From Candidatus Poribacteria bacterium (GTDB lineage: Bacteria > Poribacteria > WGA-4E > WGA-3G), in assembly GCA_022828145.1 (NCBI GenBank), contig JAJEJA010000019.1, forward strand, positions 62,001 to 126,000: DNA of 64,000 nt. Reading direction: 5' to 3'. How positions within the stretch are numbered: position 1 is the first letter of the stretch; each line of letters begins with the position of its first letter. A program made the translations under genes and the position numbers. Shown in pieces: positions 54,034-62,861 of the stretch. The notes beneath the pieces were generated by a model. The model was given only the letters and a program-made list of their open reading frames with translations, searched no databases and had not been told where the DNA came from.

Positions 54034-56697
54034 GTGACAAGAATAGAAACGCCGCGTTCAGAATATCCCCGACCCGACTTTCAACGGGGCACCTCTGAAG
54101 GGATTGACTGGATAAATCTAAACGGAACATGGGAATTTGCCTTTGATCCTGACGATGTCGGGGAAAATGAGAAATGGTTTTCAGCAGATGATACAAACTT
54201 CCCCCTACAGATACGGGTGCCATATCCGTGGGAAAGCCTCGCAGCATGGGGAGAAGAAAACCTCGCTGATAGTGAAAACTACCTTAGTACAAATGCGTAT
54301 CTAAAACCTGAAGAAATTACATGTGGCGGACTTTCACGAGAAGGGAATTACCGGGGTGAACCGCGACACACAATCGGGTGGTATCGGAGAACTATCTCCA
54401 TTCCTGAAAATTGGAACGATAAACGCGTAATTCTGAAATTCTGTGCTGTTGATTGGGAAACAACTGTATGGGTCAACGGTAAAGCAATCGGTGGCTCTGA
54501 AAACGGCTACCTACCCTTCGAATTTGACATCACAGATGCACTCACCCCAGGAGAACCTGCTACTATTATCGTCCGTGCCTACGATGCACAAGACCACGGG
54601 GAACAACTTGCTGGTAAACAGATAGGTTGGTACACACGTTCAAGTGGTATCTGGCAGACAGTATACCTCGAACCCAGAAACGCAACTTATATCAAGCAGT
54701 GTCTTATCACTCCCGACATTGACAATAGTACTGCCACTTTTGACGTTACGGTTGATGGTGAAATCGCATCAGGCACTGAACTGCACTGGGAATGTGATGG
54801 AATGAGCGGTAACGTTCCTGCTACGGATAAAACCGAAATCACCGTAAATATCCCATCAGATAAACTTCAACTTTGGGATGTAGATACACCAAATCTTTAC
54901 GATGTTACGCTAAAATTGGTCTCTGATGAATCTGTTGTTGATAGGATTTACACCTACTTCGGTATGCGGAAAGTTTCTATCGAAAAAGCACCGGGAGGCG
55001 ACTATAACTACATCTATCTCAACAACCGTCCGATATACCTGTTAGGTGCCCTCAATCAGTCGTTTAATCCAGATGGTGTGTATACCTTCCTCACCGATGA
55101 GGCGATCAAAACGGATGTTGAACGGGCAAAAGAATTCGGTTTCAACTTCCTACGTCTCCACATAAAAGTTGATGAACCACGCCTATACTACTGGGCAGAC
55201 AAATTAGGACTGCTCTTTATGTGCGACATCCCCAACTTTGGACGTTATACCGATACAGCAAAAGCGAGATTTAAACAGACGCTTCAAGGAAACATCGAAC
55301 GCGACTTCAATCATCCATCCATCATCTCCTGGTGCAACTTTAACGAAACATGGGGACTCGGAGGAGGCGGTTACAAAGAAGATAAAGAGTGTCAAGAATG
55401 GGTGCGAGAAATGTATCACCTCGCTAAAGCACTTGATCCTACCCGGCTTATTGAAGACAACTCACCTTGCCTTTATGACCATGTTGAAACCGACATCAAC
55501 TCTTGGCATTTCTATATCAACAATTATCAACACGCGAAAGATCATATCGCTAACGTGGTAGAGCAAACATTCCCGGGGTCAAAATTCAATTATGCCGGTG
55601 ATAACGTCCAAACAGATGTTCCACTGATCAATAGCGAATATGGGGGTATCGGTGCAGGGGCAGGGGACAAGGATGTCGCATGGTGTTTTAAGTATCTGAC
55701 AAATGAATTGCGACTACACCCGAAAATCTGTGGATATATCTATACCGAACTACAGGACATTGAGTGGGAACACAACGGTTTTATGAACTATGACCGCTCT
55801 GTAAAAGAATTCGGCTACGATTATAACGACATCAACACACTTGATTTTATTGCTATAGATTATCCGCCGGGGACAACGGTTGCACCTGGTGATAGTGTAA
55901 AGGCAGATATCTATACGAGTCATTTCTCACACCAGACGATTGAAGGTACAACACTTCATTGGCAACTGGATACGCTCGGTCACAATGGAGAGTTAACACG
56001 CGCCCGTGTAAGCGGAAAGGTTGACATTCCCTTCCCGCAGTATCAAGTAGAACAGGTGCATCAACTGGAACTCACTATTCCCAATATTGACAATGCCGTT
56101 GGCACACTACATGTATGGGTATCCGATGAGAGTGGAACAGTCGTTGCACGGAATTATATCAATTTTGAGATATTCTCCGAAACGGAAACACCGCTTAGCC
56201 ATCTACCCGGAAACATATCTGTCAGTAAATGGGATGCGGGATCAGAAATAACGGAACAACTGCTCACAGCACAAGGGACTGGATACGTTGAATATCAGAT
56301 GAAGTTACCGCAAGACGTCAACTGTGATGATATAACCAAAATGGAGCTTGTATTTGAAGCATCATCATCAAATGGCGGTTCACGACAAACAGAGCCTGAG
56401 AAATATCCATCGGACGTTACAATCTCAGTCAACGGTAAAGAGATAGAGACAGTGACTCTCCTTGACTGTCCTGCAGATGCCCGCGGTGTGCTGACCTATA
56501 TTCATCAGAACCTTGGTAACTACGGTTATCTGTGTCGTGTCCCGTTAGATAAGGAGACATGTCTGAACGGAGGTTCTGCAGATACACTCACTGTGCGTTA
56601 TGAAGTCAAAGGCAACGCAGAAAATAGGGGTGGATTATCACTTTACGGTAATCGTCGCGGTAGATATCCGACAGCACCCCATATTCTCATTTCTTAA
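54034..56697 (+). CDS. Glycoside hydrolase family 2 enzyme (beta-galactosidase/glucuronidase-like)
   Basis: 887 residues. The N-terminal sugar-binding jelly roll (~1-210: LNGTWEFAFDPDD, IGWYRRTISIPENW, VWVNGKAIGGSENGYLPFEF) is followed by an immunoglobulin-like domain and the TIM barrel. The acid/base glutamate lies in HPSIISWCNFNETWG (~438) and the nucleophile in LINSEYGG (~536); FGMRKVSIEK and FNFLRLHIKVDEPRLYYWAD are typical GH2 barrel segments. A C-terminal ~150-residue beta-rich extension is not identified. No signal peptide, so it acts inside the cell on imported oligosaccharides. The start is GTG 54034 with AAGGA ~11 bases upstream. The specific sugar is undetermined. Confidence 0.92.
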   Translation: MTRIETPRSEYPRPDFQRGTSEGIDWINLNGTWEFAFDPDDVGENEKWFSADDTNFPLQIRVPYPWESLAAWGEENLADSENYLSTNAYLKPEEITCGGLSREGNYRGEPRHTIGWYRRTISIPENWNDKRVILKFCAVDWETTVWVNGKAIGGSENGYLPFEFDITDALTPGEPATIIVRAYDAQDHGEQLAGKQIGWYTRSSGIWQTVYLEPRNATYIKQCLITPDIDNSTATFDVTVDGEIASGTELHWECDGMSGNVPATDKTEITVNIPSDKLQLWDVDTPNLYDVTLKLVSDESVVDRIYTYFGMRKVSIEKAPGGDYNYIYLNNRPIYLLGALNQSFNPDGVYTFLTDEAIKTDVERAKEFGFNFLRLHIKVDEPRLYYWADKLGLLFMCDIPNFGRYTDTAKARFKQTLQGNIERDFNHPSIISWCNFNETWGLGGGGYKEDKECQEWVREMYHLAKALDPTRLIEDNSPCLYDHVETDINSWHFYINNYQHAKDHIANVVEQTFPGSKFNYAGDNVQTDVPLINSEYGGIGAGAGDKDVAWCFKYLTNELRLHPKICGYIYTELQDIEWEHNGFMNYDRSVKEFGYDYNDINTLDFIAIDYPPGTTVAPGDSVKADIYTSHFSHQTIEGTTLHWQLDTLGHNGELTRARVSGKVDIPFPQYQVEQVHQLELTIPNIDNAVGTLHVWVSDESGTVVARNYINFEIFSETETPLSHLPGNISVSKWDAGSEITEQLLTAQGTGYVEYQMKLPQDVNCDDITKMELVFEASSSNGGSRQTEPEKYPSDVTISVNGKEIETVTLLDCPADARGVLTYIHQNLGNYGYLCRVPLDKETCLNGGSADTLTVRYEVKGNAENRGGLSLYGNRRGRYPTAPHILIS

Positions 56698-56761
56698 CTA
56701 ACGTGAGTTTGATAATAGGAATATGGACTTCTTTTTGCCCAAAATATTACTTGCATAGACC

Positions 56762-56858
56762 CGGTAGGTTCGGTTTCCTAACCGAACCGGATCCTACGCG
56801 AAAACCTTTATGAACGCATTCGCACAAAACCGGTTCGGTTAGGAAACCGAACCTACCG
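56762..56858. repeat. 29-bp perfect inverted repeat made of two palindromes
   Basis: 56762-56790 and 56830-56858 are exact inverse copies; each contains the palindrome GGTTCGGTT/AACCGAACC. The pair can form either two small hairpins or one long one. The unit also occurs at about 35849-35880. Confidence 0.85.
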
Positions 56859-56927
56859 ACCTGGGAAAATCTGATTTATCAAACTGACGTTAACTATATA
56901 TAAATAATTTGGTGGAGGAACTATTGA

Positions 56928-58007
56928 ATGGCAGCATTTGAATATCTATTTACACGGAACCCCGGTTTAGAGGGGTCTTGGCCCTTCGTCCACGAACAGA
57001 TGGTAAAACGGCTTGAGAAATTAGGTGTAACACTCGTCCTTAATACGACCAGCAGAGACCCTATACACGAACAGGTAGACCTTAGCGAAGTTATCGGAAT
57101 ATCACAATGGGGCGGCAGCCTCACCGATGCTTGTATTGACAACGCACCGAAACTCAAAGTCCTCGGAACGATGACAGATAACACCGGACACGGTATCCCT
57201 TACGCTAAATGTCAAGAACGTGGTATCCCTGTGATTGAATCCACCCGGGCGTGGGCACAATCTGTGGCGGAGTGTGCTTTCGGACTCGCCTTGTCTTCAC
57301 TTCGGAGGACAGCGCAGTGGCACATGCAGATGGCACAAGGTGAAAAACTATGGAATTGGAGCGACCCTATATGGGGACCCGGCAAACTTCCAGTCGCACA
57401 CCAATTCTGTGATGACCCCGATTTTGTGAACGGAGACCTCGGTACAAAACAGATCGGCGTTATCGGATGTGGACAAATTGGTGGAAAAATTGCAAAGTGG
57501 TGTCGGGTATTCGGTGCTACCGTTATGGGATACGATCCTTTCGTCCCTGACGAACTTCTACAAGAATGGGATGTGGAACGGGTTAATATGGATACACTCG
57601 TTGATAGAGCAGATATTGTGTTTGTTTCTGTACCGCCGACCCCGTCTGCACGACATCTGTTAAATCGTGAACGTATCTATCATCTACGAAAAGGCGCGTT
57701 AGTTGTCATTATCACCCGAGCACACGCTGTTGATATGGCTGCCCTTCGCGAACGGATTATCAAAGATGAACTTTCAGGCGCGTTTGATGTATATGACAGA
57801 GAACCCGTGCCAATTGATGACGAACTACGGAACAGAGATAACGTTGTACATACACCACATATCGCCGGCAGAACAAAGGACGCAAACCTACGAGTCGCTG
57901 ATATGATCGTTGACGATTTTGAACGCGTGCTTAAGGGAGAAGCACCTCTCGGAGTATTAACACCAGAGGCAATTAAGGTTCGTACATCTCATAATCCCTA
58001 CGAGTGA
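56928..58007 (+). CDS. D-isomer-specific 2-hydroxyacid dehydrogenase
   Basis: 359 residues. NAD-binding motif GVIGCGQIGGKIAKWC (~177) and the catalytic set of the family: Arg in VIITRAHAVD, Glu in VYDREPVP and His in HTPHIAGRT. It would oxidise a D-2-hydroxy acid (or reduce the keto acid) with NAD. ATG 56928 has GGAGGA 8 bases upstream. It is followed after 12 bases by a nuclease-like gene; functional linkage is unclear. A role in catabolism of sugars released by the nearby glycosidases is possible. Confidence 0.92.
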   Translation: MAAFEYLFTRNPGLEGSWPFVHEQMVKRLEKLGVTLVLNTTSRDPIHEQVDLSEVIGISQWGGSLTDACIDNAPKLKVLGTMTDNTGHGIPYAKCQERGIPVIESTRAWAQSVAECAFGLALSSLRRTAQWHMQMAQGEKLWNWSDPIWGPGKLPVAHQFCDDPDFVNGDLGTKQIGVIGCGQIGGKIAKWCRVFGATVMGYDPFVPDELLQEWDVERVNMDTLVDRADIVFVSVPPTPSARHLLNRERIYHLRKGALVVIITRAHAVDMAALRERIIKDELSGAFDVYDREPVPIDDELRNRDNVVHTPHIAGRTKDANLRVADMIVDDFERVLKGEAPLGVLTPEAIKVRTSHNPYE

Positions 58008-58019
58008 GGACTCATTAAG

Positions 58020-58622
58020 ATGGCATTTACCGATTTTAATTCAATTGCACAAGTGCAAGAAGCCTTCAATATTAAATATACCGAAGCTGAATATATTGAA
58101 TACGTAGATATTGAACCTTCCCAGGCATTCCTGGAAGAATTTAAATTCAGCCAGCGGCACATTAACGTATTTGCATCAGAAGCTGCCCGTTGCGAAAATG
58201 TGATTTATCCTGTCCTAAGAGATGTATACAAAAATTATGTGGAATGGTTTGCCTTGTGGAGTCATGAATCGATTTCTTACGATGAGGATCTCAGTGGCAC
58301 ACCAGACTATTTGATCTCAACGAAATCAGGATTAGGAAAAACGGTGCCAGGAACACCAATTATCATCGTTGCAGAAGCAAAACGAAACGATTTTATAAAG
58401 GGATGGGGGCAGTGTTTAGCGGAGTTAGTCGCTGTTCAAAAAATCAACGATGACGCTAAAAGAACAGTATACGGAATTGTAACGGATGGTGAGTTCTGGC
58501 AATTCGGAAAATTAGTTGGAAATCAGTTTACGCGCAACGAGACCGCTCTTACAATAAGCGAACTCAATAAGGTGTTCGGTGCAATTGGGTATCTGATGGA
58601 TACGAGTTTACCCGAAGCTTGA
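58020..58622 (+). CDS. PD-(D/E)XK nuclease-like protein (200 aa)
   Basis: Residues ~90-135 contain SGTPDYLISTKSGLG and IIIVAEAKRNDFIKGWGQC, giving PD...(15-20)...ExK, the signature of PD-(D/E)XK nucleases, with the following helix CLAELVAVQKIN as in type I HsdR N-domain-like families. The rest has no other domain. It lies 12 bases after the dehydrogenase gene on the same strand and is convergent (17 bases) with the methylase-Mrr fusion. It could be an accessory nuclease of that locus or an inactive relative; many proteins of this type have unknown roles. Confidence 0.65.
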   Translation: MAFTDFNSIAQVQEAFNIKYTEAEYIEYVDIEPSQAFLEEFKFSQRHINVFASEAARCENVIYPVLRDVYKNYVEWFALWSHESISYDEDLSGTPDYLISTKSGLGKTVPGTPIIIVAEAKRNDFIKGWGQCLAELVAVQKINDDAKRTVYGIVTDGEFWQFGKLVGNQFTRNETALTISELNKVFGAIGYLMDTSLPEA

Positions 58623-58639
58623 TAGCCTCTTGATCCTAT

Positions 58640-60358
58640 CTATCCCCGCAGCAATTGCAGCTGTTGATCCGAAAAGTGCCGCGCCGACTTCTGAGTCGGA
58701 CGGATCCGCCATGCATCTGGCAATCGGACAAGGGTATTGATTATCTCTGGGTTCTTAAAGTATTCGTCATCTATTTGCCAGAATTGGAGACGAGGATAAG
58801 TTTTATTGTTATGCTCAAAAGTCCCCATATTCTCTGCTACTTGACGCATGTTTGCACTCACAGGTTCAATAGTGATAAAAATGCCTACTCCTGCTTTGTG
58901 TTGATCCATGACATGACAGAAGGCGCGTACTTGTGTCATTGTAGGTTTACCGGCTTTGACTTCGGCGAGGATACGCGAATCCGACTCTTTCATCTGTTGC
59001 GGGTCCCATAACGTAAAATGCCCGACACCGTCAAGACCGCCATCGCCCGCGTCTTTTGTCGGTTTTAACCCAAGCCGTGTTACTGCCCAATTTGAGAAGT
59101 CGTGATATTTGCGTTTGTCACCTTCCTTTAACAACTTTCGGACTTCCTGCATGTTTGTCGGATAACCTTCAATTTGATAGTCAATAGAAGGTTGTAATCC
59201 ATGCCGGTCTGCCATCCGTTCACGCATCGGGTCCAGAGCCAGGATTGTTATGTCAATCCCGATCCAATATCGGTTGAGGGTATGTGCAGCGTCAATCGTT
59301 GTACCACATCCGCAGAACGGGTCCATCACAATTTCGCCTTCGTTACTGGAGGATTCGATCATGAGTTCGTAAAGCTCACGAGGCTTTTGAGTTTCGTAAT
59401 TTAGATCTTCGTTACCTCCTACTTTTTCAATATCAGTAATTAGATCTTGTACCCTGCGACCTTTTGATGTTGATAAATACCGCTTGAAACGTGGAACACT
59501 ACCCTTTGGAGGCCAATACATTAAACCGCTTGCGTCTAATACATCAAGTTTTTCGTGAACTGAAAGCGACTCATAATTCTCAGGTGGTTCAACTCCTTCT
59601 GGCCACGCTTCTCTGCGTGGGGCACTCCAGTGTCTGCCTACGGCACTCGGATTTACACCCCTCCAAGGCTTACCGGATTCACCCTCTTGCGTAACTCCGG
59701 GGGCATGTAAGTCTCCGATTTGGTAAGGACCTCTTTCATCCGAATGACGATAAAACTTTTTGATATACTCCGGATCGTGTTCAGTATAAACAGGATTCCA
59801 TACTCTTTGACGACCTTTGCTATAGAATAAAATTGTGTCGTGAATTCTGCCGAATTGCTTTCCATCATTATGTGCGTTGGTACGTTGCCAGACAATCTCG
59901 TTTCTAAAATTATCTATACCAAAGATAGCGTCTAAAACCCCTTTGAGATAGTGGCTTGCTGTGGGATCACAGTGCAAAAAGATGCTGCCTTTATTAGTGA
60001 GTATACGATGCATCTCAGCGAGTCTGGGACCCATAAAGGCAAGGTAAGCCCGCATTGCACCTTGACTACCAGATACGGTGTTCTGCAAAACCGAGTCGTA
60101 TCCCTTAAGGCAGTTATGGAGTGCTTTGTATGTGTCGCTTGAAATTGCGAGCGATTCAATGTCGGATCGAGAGTCTTGTGCGGCGGTGTCCCAAGTCCAG
60201 GTATCCGTAAATGCTTTCTTTTGTGCAAGGGAGTCGCCGATGAAAGCGTTGTAATCGCGTCCACTGTTGAAGGGTGGATCGGTACAGATTAGGTGAACGC
60301 GTTCGTCTTCCATCTCACGCAGGATTTCTAAGTTATCACCAAAGTAGAGTTTGTTCAT
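58640..60358 (-). CDS. DNA methyltransferase fused to an Mrr-type restriction nuclease domain
   Basis: 572 residues. The N-terminal ~400 residues are a beta-class DNA methylase: catalytic CTDPPFNSGRDYN (~26) precedes the SAM site VMDPFCGCGTTIDAA (~345), with target-recognition material between. The last ~150 residues match the Mrr catalytic domain: DAGDGGLDGVGHFTLW, RILAEVKAGKPTMTQVRAFC (D...ExK...Q) and GVGIFITIEPVS. The polypeptide thus carries both modification and cleavage activities. Its start ATG overlaps the TAA of the upstream small gene (TAATG), so translation is coupled. The operon reads rpmH-ispH-small gene-methylase. Target site not deducible. Confidence 0.93.
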   Translation of the reverse strand: MNKLYFGDNLEILREMEDERVHLICTDPPFNSGRDYNAFIGDSLAQKKAFTDTWTWDTAAQDSRSDIESLAISSDTYKALHNCLKGYDSVLQNTVSGSQGAMRAYLAFMGPRLAEMHRILTNKGSIFLHCDPTASHYLKGVLDAIFGIDNFRNEIVWQRTNAHNDGKQFGRIHDTILFYSKGRQRVWNPVYTEHDPEYIKKFYRHSDERGPYQIGDLHAPGVTQEGESGKPWRGVNPSAVGRHWSAPRREAWPEGVEPPENYESLSVHEKLDVLDASGLMYWPPKGSVPRFKRYLSTSKGRRVQDLITDIEKVGGNEDLNYETQKPRELYELMIESSSNEGEIVMDPFCGCGTTIDAAHTLNRYWIGIDITILALDPMRERMADRHGLQPSIDYQIEGYPTNMQEVRKLLKEGDKRKYHDFSNWAVTRLGLKPTKDAGDGGLDGVGHFTLWDPQQMKESDSRILAEVKAGKPTMTQVRAFCHVMDQHKAGVGIFITIEPVSANMRQVAENMGTFEHNNKTYPRLQFWQIDDEYFKNPEIINTLVRLPDAWRIRPTQKSARHFSDQQLQLLRG

Positions 60359-60585
60359 TAGTATCCTTCTAAACTATAGCACGTTTCTCCCGCTGTGATG
60401 GCATCTCGAATATCCGCGAAGAGATTATACGCCTCCTGAAAGTCGGCAAATTCGGCGATGACGCGTTTGGAACCATCCTGCGCGGTTAAGACAAGTCGAC
60501 TTTTGCCAGGGTCTCCGCCTTCAACATGTAAATTTTGGTAATAATTGAAGTTTATGATTTCCAAATCATCAGTCACGAAGAACAT
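60358..60585 (-). CDS. Small hypothetical protein (75 aa) coupled to the methylase-Mrr gene
   Basis: Starts at ATG 60585, chosen because AAGGAG lies 7 bases upstream; longer in-frame starts overlap the ispH end and lack such a site. The acidic protein has a beta-rich start (FFVTDDLEIINFNYYQNLHV) and a helical end (FADFQEAYNLFADIRDAI). No family recognised. The stop overlaps the methylase start (TAATG), suggesting a stoichiometric partner, possibly a regulator or immunity component. It follows ispH by 28 bases. Confidence 0.65.
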   Translation of the reverse strand: MFFVTDDLEIINFNYYQNLHVEGGDPGKSRLVLTAQDGSKRVIAEFADFQEAYNLFADIRDAITAGETCYSLEGY

Positions 60586-60613
60586 AATTATTCTCCTTAT
60601 CGCTATAGTCCGC

Positions 60614-61849
60614 CTACGCAAACGGTACAAGCACATCGTCTACTGAAAGTGTATCGGGAAACCACCCAACAATCTTCCGCAACACCTCATCAAGCAGAAT
60701 ATCCGGACAAGAGGCACCAGCAGTCAAGACGATGTCAATCGGTTCCCCATTGGAATGTTCTGTTGGCAGCCAGTCTTCTGTAATTTGCACCTGTTTTGTC
60801 GCAAGTGATAAATGACGTATCCGCTCCGGACTAAGCAATTCCTCCGCATCTCTCACAAAATAAGTTGGTAGTTTATGTTCACAGAGTTCCACAAGATGAC
60901 TCGTGTTAGATGAGTTATAACCACCTACCACAACTGCGACATCACCACCTTCTGCGATGAGCGAAAGTGTAGCGTCCTGATTCTCTTTTGTCGCATAGCA
61001 GAGTGTATCTTTCGTGTCGGCAAAATGATCTGTTATATTTTCTTCACCATACCTTGCGATGATCGCCTGCCGTAATAGGTCAGCAATGGCTTGCGTCTCT
61101 GTTGCGAGCATTGTTGTCTGGTTAACAACACCGATACGTTTGAGATGAATATCTGGATGGAAACCTTCGGTATATCTGTCTTCAAACTTTTCAAAGAAGA
61201 AGTCGGCATCTGCTTCGCGGCGAATTACTTTTGCAAGGTCTTCAGCTTCCGAGAGGTCCCGGACAACAACAACCGGTGCCTCCGCTTGCGCATGAGAAAA
61301 TGTGGCGCGTGTCTCCTCGTGATAACGCTTACCATGCACAACAACAGTATAATCTTGCTTGCCAATTTCTTGGCTCCGCTTCCATACCTTTTCAACAAAT
61401 GGACATGTTGTATTGTAAGACGAAAGGGTAACACCGCGAGCGTTAAGCTCCTTTTCAACTTCCAGAGTTGTGCCAAAAGCGGGAACAATGACAACATCCT
61501 CTGGCACTAAGACATCAAAAGGTAACAACGGATTTCCCTCAGTATCAGAGAGAAACTGCACACCGTTATGTCTTAGATTTTCGTTGACACGCGGGTTATG
61601 AATAATTTCAGATAGCAGGAAAATTCGCTTATTTGGGTTCTCTTCAAGAGCACGATATGCTATCTCAACAGCATTTTCAACGCCATAACAGAAGCCGAAG
61701 TGGCGCGCGATTTTAAAGCGAACAGGACCGAAATCTAAAACGGAAGGTGATAGGTCCCGCTTACGGGTGTCCGTACTCCGCCGCGATGCCTTGACAGTTG
61801 AGATAATTGGGCTCTCATAAAAGCGTGGTATATTAAAAGTACGGGGCAT
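60614..61849 (-). CDS. ispH: 4-hydroxy-3-methylbut-2-enyl diphosphate reductase
   Basis: Last enzyme of the MEP pathway, producing IPP and DMAPP with a 4Fe-4S cluster in the cytosol. The three cluster cysteines are in HFGFCYGVENAVEIA, NTTCPFVEKVW and TAGASCPDILLDEV. Other family marks are SEIIHNPRVNENL and VVVGGYNSSNTSHL. The 411-residue length with an N-terminal extension and an insertion (RREADADFFFEKFEDRYTEG) is that of the plant/cyanobacterial-type rather than the E. coli type. It begins 23 bases after rpmH on the same strand, where rnpA would be expected in most bacteria. Confidence 0.97.
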   Translation of the reverse strand: MPRTFNIPRFYESPIISTVKASRRSTDTRKRDLSPSVLDFGPVRFKIARHFGFCYGVENAVEIAYRALEENPNKRIFLLSEIIHNPRVNENLRHNGVQFLSDTEGNPLLPFDVLVPEDVVIVPAFGTTLEVEKELNARGVTLSSYNTTCPFVEKVWKRSQEIGKQDYTVVVHGKRYHEETRATFSHAQAEAPVVVVRDLSEAEDLAKVIRREADADFFFEKFEDRYTEGFHPDIHLKRIGVVNQTTMLATETQAIADLLRQAIIARYGEENITDHFADTKDTLCYATKENQDATLSLIAEGGDVAVVVGGYNSSNTSHLVELCEHKLPTYFVRDAEELLSPERIRHLSLATKQVQITEDWLPTEHSNGEPIDIVLTAGASCPDILLDEVLRKIVGWFPDTLSVDDVLVPFA

Positions 61850-61872
61850 CTCTGATTTGTTCCCAAACGTTT

Positions 61873-62007
61873 CTATGCACTGAGAACTTTTCTACCCTTA
61901 GACCTTCGGCGCGCGAGGATCTTCCTGCCATCTCGGGTAGACATCCGTTTCCGAAATCCGAGCTTATTTTTCCTTTTTCGCCTATGCGGTTGATAGGTAC
62001 GTTTCAT
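61873..62007 (-). CDS. rpmH: Ribosomal protein bL34
   Basis: The 44-residue product [20 protein letters not shown] continues [20 protein letters not shown] and ends VLSA, a textbook L34. GAAAGGAAG lies ~7 bases before the ATG. The strong promoter at 62083-62111 drives it. rpmH divergent from dnaA is the usual arrangement near a bacterial chromosome origin. Confidence 0.98.
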   Translation of the reverse strand: MKRTYQPHRRKRKNKLGFRKRMSTRDGRKILARRRSKGRKVLSA

Positions 62008-62082
62008 AATGTTCTTCCTTTCTATTTTTTAGTCGCGTATAGTACCCACCGAAATAATGTGATGTTTCATTTGACATCTTAA

Positions 62083-62111
62083 ATAATACCTGATTTTTCC
62101 CACTTTGTCAA
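62083..62111 (-). promoter_or_regulatory. Promoter of rpmH
   Basis: TTGACA (62106-62111) and TATTAT (62083-62088), 17-base spacing on the minus strand. Confidence 0.8.
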
Positions 62112-62138
62112 ATATTTATACATTCCTGTCAAAATAAA

Positions 62139-62469
62139 GGGTGTGTAAAGTTATTGTCACTAAACATTCAATACCTTCACCAATAATAGACATTCTGTTA
62201 GATTGTGCATCTTTGTAGCACATTCATCCTTGATTGTGCTTCTTCCTCCAACCCCATTCATCCCTCATTCACCTTCACCCTACACCATCCATATTGATAT
62301 ATCTAATGCAGAATACCAAACGCGTATTCTGCCACATTCACCCTTGATTGTGCTTCTTTGTTGCCGATCAAAGTCATATAATGTTCCAGACACCCTTCCG
62401 TGCCAGCTATGTTAACTGGCGCGGAATCCGCGATTCAGACAAATAAAGTGACAAAATATTTACACACCC
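62139..62469. mobile_element. 331-bp MITE with 22-bp inverted termini and 8-bp target duplication
   Basis: The left end GGGTGTGTAAAGTTATTGTC(AC) (62139-62160) and the inverse right end (62448-62469) match at 19 of 22 positions. The element is flanked by AAAATAAA on both sides (62131-62138 and 62470-62477), an 8-bp target duplication, the size typical of IS256-type transposition. The interior has no gene and consists of the interspersed phrases seen elsewhere (TAGCACATTCATCCTTGATT, AATACCAAACGCGTATTC). It lies between the rpmH promoter and dnaA. Confidence 0.8.
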
Positions 62470-62477
62470 AAAATAAA

Positions 62478-62861
62478 GAAGTATTTGAAAAAAAATAAGA
62501 GATTTGATAACATATTGTAGATACAAGATTGCCATCGTTTGTCAGAAATTAATTTTGATAAATTTTCATTTTTCTTTAAAAATTGGAAATATATCGCGTA
62601 TTATTTCACAACATATTGATAATTCATTTTCCGATTGGGAAGGCGGAAATAGGCACTGTTAAAGCATATTGGACTGAAAATTAAGGACTAACACCTTAAA
62701 AATTGACAACTCAAGACTCCATTAAAATTAGCTTGTTTTAACTTGCTAATTAAAAATCAAAAATGATATAATTCACTTTCGCGTCATAAACATTTTGTAT
62801 AAATCCAGAAACATTTTAAACAAAATATTTTGACTACCTATCACAGTTTAGGAATATTCTC
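62478..62861. other. AT-rich rpmH-dnaA intergenic region, candidate origin; includes dnaA promoter
   Basis: Very AT-rich with several short A/T runs, as in an unwinding element. TTGCTA (62743-62748) and TATAAT (62767-62772), 18 bases apart, form a likely dnaA promoter. No canonical DnaA box (TTATCCACA or one mismatch) was found by eye. AACATATTG occurs twice (about 62511 and 62611). Calling it oriC rests on gene order only. Confidence 0.45.
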
